From Thermofilum sp. (GTDB taxonomy: Archaea > Thermoproteota > Thermoprotei > Thermofilales > Thermofilaceae): a DNA stretch of 6,543 bases. The notes under the pieces were generated by a model that was not told the origin of the DNA, did no database searches, and was given only the letters and a program-made list of their open reading frames with translations. Each line of letters starts with the position of its first letter. The stretch's first letter is position 1. Positions 1 through 5,444 of this stretch are shown in pieces. Made by a program: the position numbers and the translations under genes. The stretch covers positions 1 through 6,543 of the forward strand of contig JAJHRM010000146.1 in assembly GCA_020832965.1 (NCBI GenBank), written 5' to 3'.

Positions 1-2
1 GG

Positions 3-134
3 GCCACTAGGCCCAGGGACAGGCCGCAGTACAGGGCGATGCTGGAGGCCGCCAGGGCCCTGGGGGTCAGGCTACTGCTGTTCTACGACCTCTCCAGGCT
101 GAGCAGGAGCCTGGAGGAGGGCCTGCTACCTTAG
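3..134 (+). pseudogene. 3' remnant of a serine recombinase (resolvase/invertase family), partial at window start
   Basis: The frame is open from the window edge to TAG at 132-134 and encodes 43 residues. It includes RPQYRAMLEAARALGV and then LLLFYDLSRLSRSLEEGL. The D-L-S-R-L-S-R block is the conserved strand/helix of the serine recombinase catalytic domain, and the preceding R-P-x-Y-x-x-M-L-x-A segment is also typical. The family normally continues for tens of residues of catalytic domain, then a long helix and usually a DNA-binding region. Here the frame stops within seven residues of the SRLSR motif, just where GC-rich DNA (75% GC in bases 1-60) gives way to AT-rich DNA. I infer that the 3' part was lost or displaced at a junction near 125-135. 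The upstream half, with the catalytic serine, lies outside the window. The pattern does not match IS607 TnpA, which has a different motif around this arginine. Confidence 0.75.
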
Positions 135-175
135 AATATGATATAGAGCAACAACTTCACGAGGCTGATGCTTAC

Positions 176-475
176 TTAACTCGATATTTTACTCCTCGCC
201 TCTTCTAGGTTCCCTCCTATTAGTGAGTTTATAATGGCTTGCAGATCCTCAAGATCAAGTATTTTCACGTTACGGATATTTCTCTTTTTCGCAGTAGCGT
301 ATTCTCCAACAATAATCATGGGCTCAACAAAAACTCCCTTCCTATGTAAGAGAAGCTGAAGATTAGCTACATCATCTATTTTCTCGTCGGGAGGAGATCT
401 TAATGTAAGATCAACTACATACATCTTCCCTGTCCGAGGATCGTGAACTAGGATATCTATCTCTCTTAGTTCCAT
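176..475 (-). CDS. C-terminal half of a PD-(D/E)XK-like nuclease-fold protein, separated by frameshift from the upstream ORF
   Basis: This 99-residue product begins E-L-R-E-I-D-I-L-V and continues to Y-V-V-D-L-T (D22, T24), then an amphipathic helix with Q40 and a strand P-M-I-I-V-G-E. The order E/D-I-D, strand, acidic-x-(K-like) strand, helix with Gln, strand is the core of Mrr/RecB-like PD-(D/E)XK nucleases. The usual lysine of the (D/E)xK motif is threonine here, so activity is doubtful. The domain's expected first helix (FQRAIAWLLSMLGFQVVEL) is encoded at the end of the ORF upstream, in another frame. The two reading frames overlap by 65 nt (411-475). The ATG at 475 lies inside the upstream gene and directly follows an in-frame TGA. 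I therefore think the pair was one gene of roughly 465 residues. Independent translation as a small subunit is possible but less likely. Confidence 0.6.
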   Translation of the reverse strand: MELREIDILVHDPRTGKMYVVDLTLRSPPDEKIDDVANLQLLLHRKGVFVEPMIIVGEYATAKKRNIRNVKILDLEDLQAIINSLIGGNLEEARSKISS

Positions 476-1571
476 TCACTTCTTCTATAAATTTATAATT
501 CGTGCCCTCTAGCTCGACCACTTGAAAACCTAGCATAGAGAGTAACCATGCTATTGCACGCTGAAATGCTAGCGATTTTTCGCGGATCTGTCCTCCAACA
601 TCTCTACTCTCCATAATTATTGTTTTCAGTTTGTCTAGGTGTACAAATTGACTCATTAACTTAGGAAATCCGTCACTTAGAACTTCTCCTCTCAACAAAT
701 TCTCGACTTTCTCATCTTTCTTAGCTATTATCCCTATGATGCTTGTTGCAGCATACTCTACTACATCTTCTCGTTTTATAGATGATTTAAGACGCTGTCT
801 TACCTTTACTTCACCTATTTCCTCGCGGGGTTCCGGAAGCTCACGCTTGTAGTTTTCTACTGGAAAATAGCCTGTAGGAGCTTGAGTAGCCCTTTTCAAT
901 GTAATTCTTAACTTGAGTTTTCGAGCTAGGCACTTATGGCAAATAGCCTTGAAAATCACCTCATCGTTTTCTAGTTCCATGCCTAAAGGTAGGAAATAGA
1001 TGGGGATATCTATTATTGCTTCAAATGTGTAGCTCATTACACTAGGTAACATCAACCACTGCGGGCCCAATTCATCGAGTGTGCTATATCCGTATGTTTT
1101 AAGCTTCTCTATAACTTCATTGATTTTTCTTTCATCTAACCTCTTAGTTGCTGTGGCTACCAGGTTTATCCTTGGGTAGTTATATGGTTCTTGAATATAA
1201 GTATAAGAATAGTTCTCAAGACTTATTGTGACGTTTTCTCCGAGCTTTATAGGTTCTCCTCGTATAACCACAAAACCCGAGCTGAGTTGACTTACAAAAT
1301 CGGGAAAGCACGTTGCGTCATAAACGTCGAACGTAATAAGAAGATCGCTCATTTCGGTCACTTCAAGATTTCTAAGTTGCTCATACTCTTGTTCAACTAT
1401 CTTTCTTACTTCGTCCTTGTTTCTTGACGTCAGAAACCCTGTCGTCTTGATGTTGAGCCATCGGTTATCAACACGAAGTGCTAAGGATTTGATACAAAGG
1501 GTTTTAAAGCATTCTCTAAGCTCATCCCACACGTTTTCTAAGGCGATGCCTCGTCTTAGAGAGTAAACCAA
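411..1571 (-). CDS. Uncharacterised large protein carrying the N-terminal helix of a nuclease-fold domain (5' part of the split gene)
   Basis: The product has 386 residues. I recognise no family for residues 1-330. They appear soluble and mixed alpha/beta, with a single CHKC (CxxC) near the middle that could hold a metal only with other ligands. Residues 333-367 (FQRAIAWLLSMLGFQVVELEG, then FIEEVNG) look like the first helix and strand of a PD-(D/E)XK domain. The last 18 residues (KRDRYPSSRSSDREDVCS) are polar and read through DNA whose +1 frame encodes the conserved nuclease core. This is what a frameshift near 470 would produce. The start shown is TTG at 1569-1571. A purine-rich AGGGAGGGG abuts it, and a TATA-like box lies about 35 nt upstream, giving an almost leaderless transcript. 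The GTG at codon 14 is an alternative start. The gene may be a defence or element-maintenance nuclease. That is inference from its domain and from the HEPN and integrase neighbours. Confidence 0.65.
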   Translation of the reverse strand: MVYSLRRGIALENVWDELRECFKTLCIKSLALRVDNRWLNIKTTGFLTSRNKDEVRKIVEQEYEQLRNLEVTEMSDLLITFDVYDATCFPDFVSQLSSGFVVIRGEPIKLGENVTISLENYSYTYIQEPYNYPRINLVATATKRLDERKINEVIEKLKTYGYSTLDELGPQWLMLPSVMSYTFEAIIDIPIYFLPLGMELENDEVIFKAICHKCLARKLKLRITLKRATQAPTGYFPVENYKRELPEPREEIGEVKVRQRLKSSIKREDVVEYAATSIIGIIAKKDEKVENLLRGEVLSDGFPKLMSQFVHLDKLKTIIMESRDVGGQIREKSLAFQRAIAWLLSMLGFQVVELEGTNYKFIEEVNGTKRDRYPSSRSSDREDVCS

Positions 1572-1602
1572 CCCCTCCCTTTTAATAGTTCAGTTGAGGA
1601 GA

Positions 1603-1613
1603 CTTATATACTT
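1603..1613 (-). promoter_or_regulatory. TATA-like box for the split nuclease gene
   Basis: On the minus strand this reads AAGTATATAAG, a good archaeal TATA element. Its centre lies about 26 nt before the predicted start of transcription near 1581, which leaves about ten bases before the TTG start. The box is nearly symmetric and could also work toward the plus strand. Confidence 0.5.
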
Positions 1614-1655
1614 CTAGCTCAGCAAAGAAATCCCTTATACCTGTTCTTAGGATAA

Positions 1656-1670
1656 TGAAAATCATTTTCA
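1656..1670. promoter_or_regulatory. 7-1-7 palindrome, possible operator
   Basis: TGAAAAT, a central C and ATTTTCA form a perfect 15-bp palindrome about 45-65 bp upstream of the nuclease TATA box. A half-site copy, TGAAAATC, recurs at 1678-1685, 22 bp further on. Position and symmetry suit a dimeric regulator, but no regulator gene lies in the window. Confidence 0.3.
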
Positions 1671-1840
1671 CTCCATTGAAAATCGCGCTCTAATTAAACG
1701 ACCTCTTTGTAAACCGAGGGCCCGCCTCTTTCGCTCTTTAGTTGCCTAATTCCAAGGAACAGGGGTTCAGTAGAACTCGGATAAACGTTTCTTTCCTCCC
1801 CGTGGTTGCTTTATTGTTTAAGTTGCATCGATGTTTATGA

Positions 1841-1910
1841 GACCCTTACCTTAGGGTCGTAAGGTAAAAGCGGCAATACCGCCGCTACTTGGTTTTAAAC
1901 TTACCTTTTA
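1841..1910. ncRNA. Candidate structured RNA or cis-regulatory hairpin cluster with alternative pairings
   Basis: GACCCT (1841-1846) pairs perfectly with AGGGTC (1853-1858). Overlapping it, TTACCTTA (1846-1853) pairs perfectly with TAAGGTAA (1860-1867), so the two stems exclude each other. AGCGGC (1869-1874) and GCCGCT (1881-1886) form a third stem with a six-base loop one base later. AAGGTAA (1861-1867) can also pair with TTACCTT (1901-1907), enclosing the third stem. Strand and transcription are unknown. These elements could equally be DNA sites for proteins. Confidence 0.3.
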
Positions 1911-1998
1911 TGATGTATGGTGAGAGCGGTCTCTGGGCTGGGATAAGAAGGCCTTGGAGCTTACAACATACGCTCTATTTCCATGTCGCATGAAAACG

Positions 1999-2036
1999 GT
2001 GTTTAGTTCTTTTGTTTATTCCTCCTGTGTTTAGTT
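1999..2036. repeat. 10-bp direct repeat pair
   Basis: GTGTTTAGTT occurs at 1999-2008 and at 2027-2036, separated by T-rich sequence downstream of the transglutaminase-like gene. The 28-bp spacing is not far from three helical turns, but two copies are too few to assign a role. Confidence 0.35.
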
Positions 2037-2119
2037 GGTGGTTTTATTGTTGGTCTCATTTCCCGGGGAATCCGTGTTCGATGCTAATGTCTTCCCCTGT
2101 CTCGTATTCTATGAAGCCC

Positions 2120-3115
2120 TCAATGCTTGAAGCTATATTGGAGTAGTGTGGTCAGGTACTCATAGTATTTATTGACGGGGACTGGGGATTGAGGGGTTGT
2201 ATAGGTGATGTCGAACACGTACCATGTACCGTTGACCATTACCTCGGGTATGGCGTGATCCCACCCTTTAAAGGCCACTACACGGGTTTTACAGCCGAGG
2301 ACGTCGTGCAATAAAGTTGTAACAGCTATAGCAATATCTCCACAAGACCCGGTTCTAGCTAGAACGAATGCCCTGCGGTATATCCAGTGGATCCCACAGC
2401 AGCGTAATTCAAAGATCTGAGCTGGTTTGGGTACCGCCTTACCATATGTTGAATAGTAGTCTTGGAGGTACTTTGTGGCGATACTCCATGCGGTATTCAA
2501 TTGGCAAGAAGCTCCATAGGTATTCCTAAGGCTCCCAATGCAGACTGGATAATATAACTCAGTCACCACCACAGTAGTCAATAGAGAAGTAATGGTGAGT
2601 ATGAGAGTAACTATTATAGTAGTGAGGTATACGAAGCGCAGAGTCCTTAAAGTTTTTGATTGATGTGCCCTAAGCGTCATAAATATTGTTACACAGCTTG
2701 CTGGCAGTACAGTTATAATCACGGCTACCCAGCAAGGAACTATAGCTGAAAATATACGTGTGGAGATGAAGAAGAGAGCTATGTACATGGGCAACCATAA
2801 TATTAAGGCAAGTAAAACGATTACTCCTAAGAGGACAGACTTCAACGTAAAGGCTCCTTTAACACTAGTGTGAGGTTTTCTTTTGTGTAGAATCAAATCA
2901 ATAAACTTACTAGCTGGAATTAGAGCGATAATAGCAATATATAAAAACAGGTTTGGGAGAAGAGGACAACGAGACACGAAGCAGGATTCTACGAAGTTCA
3001 TTATATTGAATAGCGCCAATCGGATACCCATAATCAATGCGCCAATGAACAACATTGCAACTAGAACTAACCAAGCCACATATTTAGGAATATGTGTGCA
3101 GTCAGATGTAATCAT
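2120..3115 (-). CDS. Multi-pass membrane protein with C-terminal transglutaminase-like (papain-fold) domain
   Basis: The product has 331 residues. Five hydrophobic segments can be seen at about 13-35, 51-76, 92-117, 122-147 and 161-186, followed by a soluble domain from about 187. That domain carries the transglutaminase-like triad. Cys258 is in G-S-C-G-D, His287 in W-D-H-A-I-P-E-V, and Asp302 in W-Y-V-F-D-I-T-Y. The spacing and local motifs match the transglut-core superfamily, whose archaeal and bacterial members usually act as cysteine proteases or amidases rather than crosslinkers. An odd number of membrane segments would put the N terminus inside and the catalytic domain outside, and several cysteines in the outer part could form disulfides. 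The substrate is unknown. The ATG at 3113-3115 follows a TATA-like element by a short leader. The gene stands alone between two intergenic gaps, and a link to the neighbouring defence-like genes is unproven. Confidence 0.8.
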   Translation of the reverse strand: MITSDCTHIPKYVAWLVLVAMLFIGALIMGIRLALFNIMNFVESCFVSRCPLLPNLFLYIAIIALIPASKFIDLILHKRKPHTSVKGAFTLKSVLLGVIVLLALILWLPMYIALFFISTRIFSAIVPCWVAVIITVLPASCVTIFMTLRAHQSKTLRTLRFVYLTTIIVTLILTITSLLTTVVVTELYYPVCIGSLRNTYGASCQLNTAWSIATKYLQDYYSTYGKAVPKPAQIFELRCCGIHWIYRRAFVLARTGSCGDIAIAVTTLLHDVLGCKTRVVAFKGWDHAIPEVMVNGTWYVFDITYTTPQSPVPVNKYYEYLTTLLQYSFKH

Positions 3116-3150
3116 GGCATCTTTCCAAAACGTAAAATAAGCCTCTCAAA

Positions 3151-3163
3151 CTTAAATTTAAAA
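3151..3163 (-). promoter_or_regulatory. TATA-like box for the transglutaminase-like gene
   Basis: The minus strand reads TTTTAAATTTAAG, centred about 26 nt before a predicted start of transcription near 3131. This gives a leader of about 16 nt that contains GGAAAG (complement of 3121-3126), a weak ribosome-binding motif five bases before the ATG. Confidence 0.45.
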
Positions 3164-3260
3164 TGCTTCCACTCGTTTAGGACTTTCATTCATATTCATA
3201 ACATTATTTTACCAGTATGGCGATCGTTTCTGAGTTTCTGTACATATTCCAGTTCCAGTT

Positions 3261-3539
3261 TTAGCTGAATAGTTTTGATAGTTCTTGTTCTAGGTCTTCT
3301 TGTGTTAGGTCTAGGTATACCTTGATTGTTGTGTAGTCTCTGTGGCCTAGCAACCTCCTAACGGCCTCGAGGTTCTTAGTGGCCTTTAGTACCGCTACTG
3401 CGTAGGAGTGCCTAATGGCGTGCGGCCTGATTCTCTTCCTCAAGTACTTCTCTGTGAAGGAGTAGACTACGTTCCTCGCCTGCCTTACAGTTATGTTGAA
3501 GACCCTGTCCTCGGCGGTCTGCTCCAGGTAGTAGTTCAT
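3261..3539 (-). CDS. Tyrosine recombinase, C-terminal half (HxxR, H and Tyr nucleophile)
   Basis: This 92-residue ORF holds the second half of a tyrosine recombinase catalytic domain. H40-A-I-R43 is the HxxR box and is followed by H-S-Y-A. H66 sits in R-R-L-L-G-H-R-D, and the nucleophile Y75 is in T-T-I-K-V-Y-L-D-L-T. All four match the family pattern. Its ATG at 3537-3539 overlaps the TAA of the upstream ORF by one base (TAATG), so the products are in different frames. GGGAGGT lies one base before the ATG, which is too close for ordinary initiation. Read with a -1 shift, the joint would run S-S-L-Y-R-E-V-M-N-Y-Y-L-E-Q, a natural helix. The ORF may be the result of a frameshift mutation, a two-subunit enzyme or a recoded gene. 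GC content and codon use are higher in GC than the flanking cargo genes. Confidence 0.85.
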   Translation of the reverse strand: MNYYLEQTAEDRVFNITVRQARNVVYSFTEKYLRKRIRPHAIRHSYAVAVLKATKNLEAVRRLLGHRDYTTIKVYLDLTQEDLEQELSKLFS

Positions 3540-3820
3540 TACCTCCCGTAGAGGCTGCTTGGTACTGGCACCACCCGCTGGAACTCCCCGCGCTTCTTAA
3601 GCTGCCTAATGACTACTGCTCTCCTCTTTATATCCACGTCCTGCCTCCTAAGCTGCACAGCTTCCCCGATCCTGCAGCCCGTGAAGATGAGTGTGGCAAC
3701 TAGAGCCAGGTCCCTAGCACTGAACTTACCCCTGAGAACGTCGCTCCAAGCCCTCCTAACGGCCTCCAAGAGGGCGGGGTAGGGTGGTACGTCCCCCAGC
3801 TTCAGGCTTCCCCTTTTCAC
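3539..3820 (-). CDS. Tyrosine recombinase, N-terminal half of the catalytic domain (Arg I and beta-hairpin Lys)
   Basis: The product has 93 residues. R50 in F-T-G-C-R-I-G-E-A is the first catalytic arginine. The hairpin R-Q-L-K-K-R-G-E-F-Q-R-V-V-P-V-P supplies the catalytic lysine (K75 or K76). With the downstream ORF, every catalytic residue of an integrase/XerA-type recombinase (R, K, HxxR, H, Y) is present. The core-binding (SAM-like) N-terminal domain of full-length enzymes is absent, and no coding sequence for it is visible upstream. Even a repaired protein would have only about 185 residues, against nearly 290 for archaeal XerA. The start is GTG at 3818-3820, with AGGGGAG four bases upstream (AGGGGAGTGCCGTG). 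The same frame is closed by a TAA about 30 nt upstream, inside the TATA-like box. The likely role was excision and integration of the surrounding element. Confidence 0.85.
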   Translation of the reverse strand: MKRGSLKLGDVPPYPALLEAVRRAWSDVLRGKFSARDLALVATLIFTGCRIGEAVQLRRQDVDIKRRAVVIRQLKKRGEFQRVVPVPSSLYGR

Positions 3821-3848
3821 GGCACTCCCCTGAAAGTAGGAAACGACC

Positions 3849-3856
3849 CTTTAAAG
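3849..3856 (-). promoter_or_regulatory. TATA-like box for the tyrosine recombinase
   Basis: CTTTAAAG, symmetric on both strands, is centred about 32 nt from the GTG start. This predicts a nearly leaderless transcript beginning around 3826. Confidence 0.4.
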
Positions 3857-3863
3857 CGAGCTA

Positions 3864-3883
3864 CCCGGTTTCCTCTTTCCGGG
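3864..3883. repeat. Inverted repeat upstream of the recombinase promoter
   Basis: CCCGG (3864-3868) and CCGGG (3879-3883) are separated by ten pyrimidine-rich bases, and TTTCC/GGAAA pairs overlap them. The element lies just upstream of the recombinase TATA box and could be an operator or an integrase arm site. It is short, so chance is not excluded. Confidence 0.25.
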
Positions 3884-3936
3884 ATTTCAGGAAATATAGC
3901 TCAGCATGGATGATTTCCTTATATTTGGTCGTCGAT

Positions 3937-3951
3937 AATACTTGAAGTATT
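3937..3951. promoter_or_regulatory. 7-1-7 palindrome between the HEPN and recombinase genes
   Basis: AATACTT, G and AAGTATT form a perfect 15-bp palindrome. It lies 27 bases past the HEPN stop and about 85 bp upstream of the recombinase TATA box. It may be a regulator site or part of transcription termination. It has no T-run on the minus strand of the kind expected for an intrinsic terminator. Confidence 0.3.
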
Positions 3952-3977
3952 GGTTTGAGGGGAGTTCTCTATTGTGC

Positions 3978-5261
3978 TCAGCTTAATAATGCATCCTTTA
4001 TACTCTCTACTACGTCCTCGTGGCTCATTTTCCCTTCAGAAAGTAGCTCTATGAATTTTCTAGCTGAACGTCTATAGTAGTCTTCGACACGGTTAACAAA
4101 CTCCCTCTCAACTTCATGATACCCTTTATGAACAATCGCACCTCTAAGTCTACGAAGTTCAACCATGTCTTTATGCATCTTTCTTCGTTCCTCAGAGTCT
4201 TTCCCTATGAAGCGAGCAACATAGAGATCTAGCCTTTCCCCCGTTTGAAAGAGAGATTCCAGGGCGATGGCTAAATCAAGCAACCTATCCACCTCATCAA
4301 GCTCCAGGTACGACTTATTGAACCATTTAAGCGAGAACTTTATGTTGCTCGGCAATAGATTCATAGCTTTTTCAAAAGCTTTCCAGAACAATTTAAAGTG
4401 TTCTATATCTGACGCGTCAAGAACGTACTTAGAGAATGCATAGATCGCTCTGTCCAGCAGATTAGTTGCAATGTAAGTTCTCCACGCTTTTGGATAATAA
4501 AGAAGCGCGCTATAGCCAACGGCGCCATGCTTAAATAACCTCAATGCTGTTACAAAGTTCTCCATGTCCCTGAAGTACGCAGGCATATCGAGGTTTTCTC
4601 CCCTAGGTATGTCAACTCTTCTCTCAATACAATATATGTTCTTCAAGAACCCAGTATGTAGGAAAGAAGGACCAAGTATCTGCCCTCTTCCGATACGAAG
4701 TAGAGTTTTTATTTCTTCCTCTTCAAGTCTACGTATTTTATACTTACCTATTACAACTTCCTCTACATTGTTTAATTCGAAGTTCTCTAGTGGAGCAACT
4801 ATGAAGTACGTTAGCTTAGAAGCGTAAACGTATTCTACGAGTTCTTCATATACTCTCTTAAAGCATTCTTCATTAAATTCTAAACCGTATTTTTCAATGT
4901 ACTTAAACATTAATGGCACGAGTATATCACCTATGAGAAATGGTCTATAATCAGGTTTCTCAACAGGTCTTCCATCCTTGTCTACAATCTTCATGCCAGT
5001 TCTTCGAGGAAAATCCTCTCGAAGCATTACTTCAACGCATCTCTCTACCTCAGGCAATTTAATACTTCCCTCAATCAATTCAAGTAATATAGGCTTTGAA
5101 TAAACGTATTTAGGTGCAAGGCCTAGTTGCCACGTCCTCTTCGAGAGATCTATACTTGGAGTAATATCGTAGAACATTGAGACCAGATCATGCTCTCGAA
5201 CAAACCTGAGCAGAGATTTTAAACATTCTTTAAATGCTGATTCCGCTTCATTGATGTTCAT
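3978..5261 (-). CDS. HEPN-domain protein, Apea-like type, probable defence-associated RNase
   Basis: The product has 427 residues. The C-terminal domain contains L-A-I-A-L-E-S-L-F (330-338), then R-F-I-G and the HEPN active-site motif R373-G-A-I-V-H378 (R-x4-H), followed by a long helix. This order (AlExLf, R-f, RS/RGxivH) is typical of the Apea-like HEPN domain, whose relatives include abortive-infection RNases. The first 230 residues are mixed alpha/beta without a motif I know. They may form the sensing or target-binding module, as in other Apea-type proteins. No transmembrane segment is seen. The start is ATG at 5259-5261, with GGGTG about ten bases upstream as a ribosome-binding motif. 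No minimal nucleotidyltransferase partner gene is adjacent, so the classic HEPN-MNT toxin-antitoxin pair is not supported. AT-rich codon use matches the nuclease cargo gene and differs from the recombinase between them. Confidence 0.8.
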   Translation of the reverse strand: MNINEAESAFKECLKSLLRFVREHDLVSMFYDITPSIDLSKRTWQLGLAPKYVYSKPILLELIEGSIKLPEVERCVEVMLREDFPRRTGMKIVDKDGRPVEKPDYRPFLIGDILVPLMFKYIEKYGLEFNEECFKRVYEELVEYVYASKLTYFIVAPLENFELNNVEEVVIGKYKIRRLEEEEIKTLLRIGRGQILGPSFLHTGFLKNIYCIERRVDIPRGENLDMPAYFRDMENFVTALRLFKHGAVGYSALLYYPKAWRTYIATNLLDRAIYAFSKYVLDASDIEHFKLFWKAFEKAMNLLPSNIKFSLKWFNKSYLELDEVDRLLDLAIALESLFQTGERLDLYVARFIGKDSEERRKMHKDMVELRRLRGAIVHKGYHEVEREFVNRVEDYYRRSARKFIELLSEGKMSHEDVVESIKDALLS

Positions 5262-5296
5262 ATTTGTTCCGCACCCTGTTAGACACTAACTCGTCT

Positions 5297-5330
5297 CCTA
5301 ATATTCTTGATCTCCGTCTCGATTTTTAAA
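5297..5330 (-). promoter_or_regulatory. Two alternative TATA-like boxes for the HEPN gene
   Basis: On the minus strand, TTTAAAAAT (5322-5330) would start transcription near 5301 with a leader of about 40 nt. AGAATATTAGG (5297-5307) would start it near 5276 with a leader of about 15 nt, closer to the other genes here. I cannot choose between them from sequence. Confidence 0.35.
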
Positions 5331-5444
5331 CGCACTGGCATAGCAAGCCAAATTGAAAGAGTTACCCAAGGTTTGGTATGAAGACTTCATAGTATATAGA
5401 TTTATAGAACGTTTCCTCATTCTTAGCAGACCAAGAATCTTCAT
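5298..5444 (-). CDS. Possible 48-residue small protein ahead of the HEPN gene
   Basis: The frame runs from ATG at 5442-5444 to TAG at 5298-5300 and encodes a basic, weakly hydrophobic peptide beginning MKILGLLRMRKR. AAGGAG lies seven bases upstream of the ATG, which is a good ribosome-binding site. The stop is 36 nt before the HEPN start on the same strand, so a leader peptide or a small antitoxin-like partner is conceivable. Against it are its short length, the absence of recognisable homology and the presence of a TATA-like element inside it that could belong to the HEPN gene. Confidence 0.25.
   Translation of the reverse strand: MKILGLLRMRKRSINLYTMKSSYQTLGNSFNLACYASAFKNRDGDQEY

Larger units (their letters stand above)
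1572..2119. other. Intergenic region without a convincing gene
   Basis: About 550 bases separate the nuclease gene from the membrane transglutaminase-like gene. I found no persuasive ORF. A 27-codon minus-strand frame ending near 1909 has no recognisable product. The region contains the nuclease promoter, the 7-1-7 palindrome at 1656-1670, the hairpin cluster at 1841-1910, a small GAGA/TCTC hairpin at 1922-1933 and a 10-bp direct repeat at 1999-2036. The plus strand is T-rich at about 2000-2056, which would suit an archaeal-type terminator for a plus-strand transcript, but none is established. No tRNA, SRP RNA or RNase P signature was seen. Confidence 0.6.

Noticed and set aside
1191..1427. 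Plus-strand 78-codon ORF
   Set aside because: It is antisense to the split nuclease gene, has no recognisable motif and no promoter or ribosome-binding site.
1735..1790. tRNA-like GGGTTC segment near 1765
   Set aside because: The T-arm does not pair properly and no acceptor, D or anticodon arms can be placed on either strand.
127..1854. Shared TACCTTAG at 127-134 and 1847-1854 as an insertion duplication
   Set aside because: The match is only eight bases, with no similarity outside it and no consistent element boundary at the second copy.
1905..1945. C/D box RNA with a TGATG-type box C
   Set aside because: The box C match is incomplete and no CTGA box D follows at a suitable distance.
2883..3140. 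Plus-strand 85-codon ORF
   Set aside because: It is antisense to the membrane segments of the transglutaminase-like gene. Its residues are a by-product of that sequence.
3530..3550. Classical -1 slippery heptamer at the recombinase joint
   Set aside because: The bases before the stop (TAC GGG AGG) do not allow re-pairing in the -1 frame, so standard programmed slippage is not supported despite the GGGAGGT stimulator-like sequence.
4564..4827. Plus-strand 87-codon ORF
   Set aside because: It is antisense to the HEPN gene, serine-rich and without family features.
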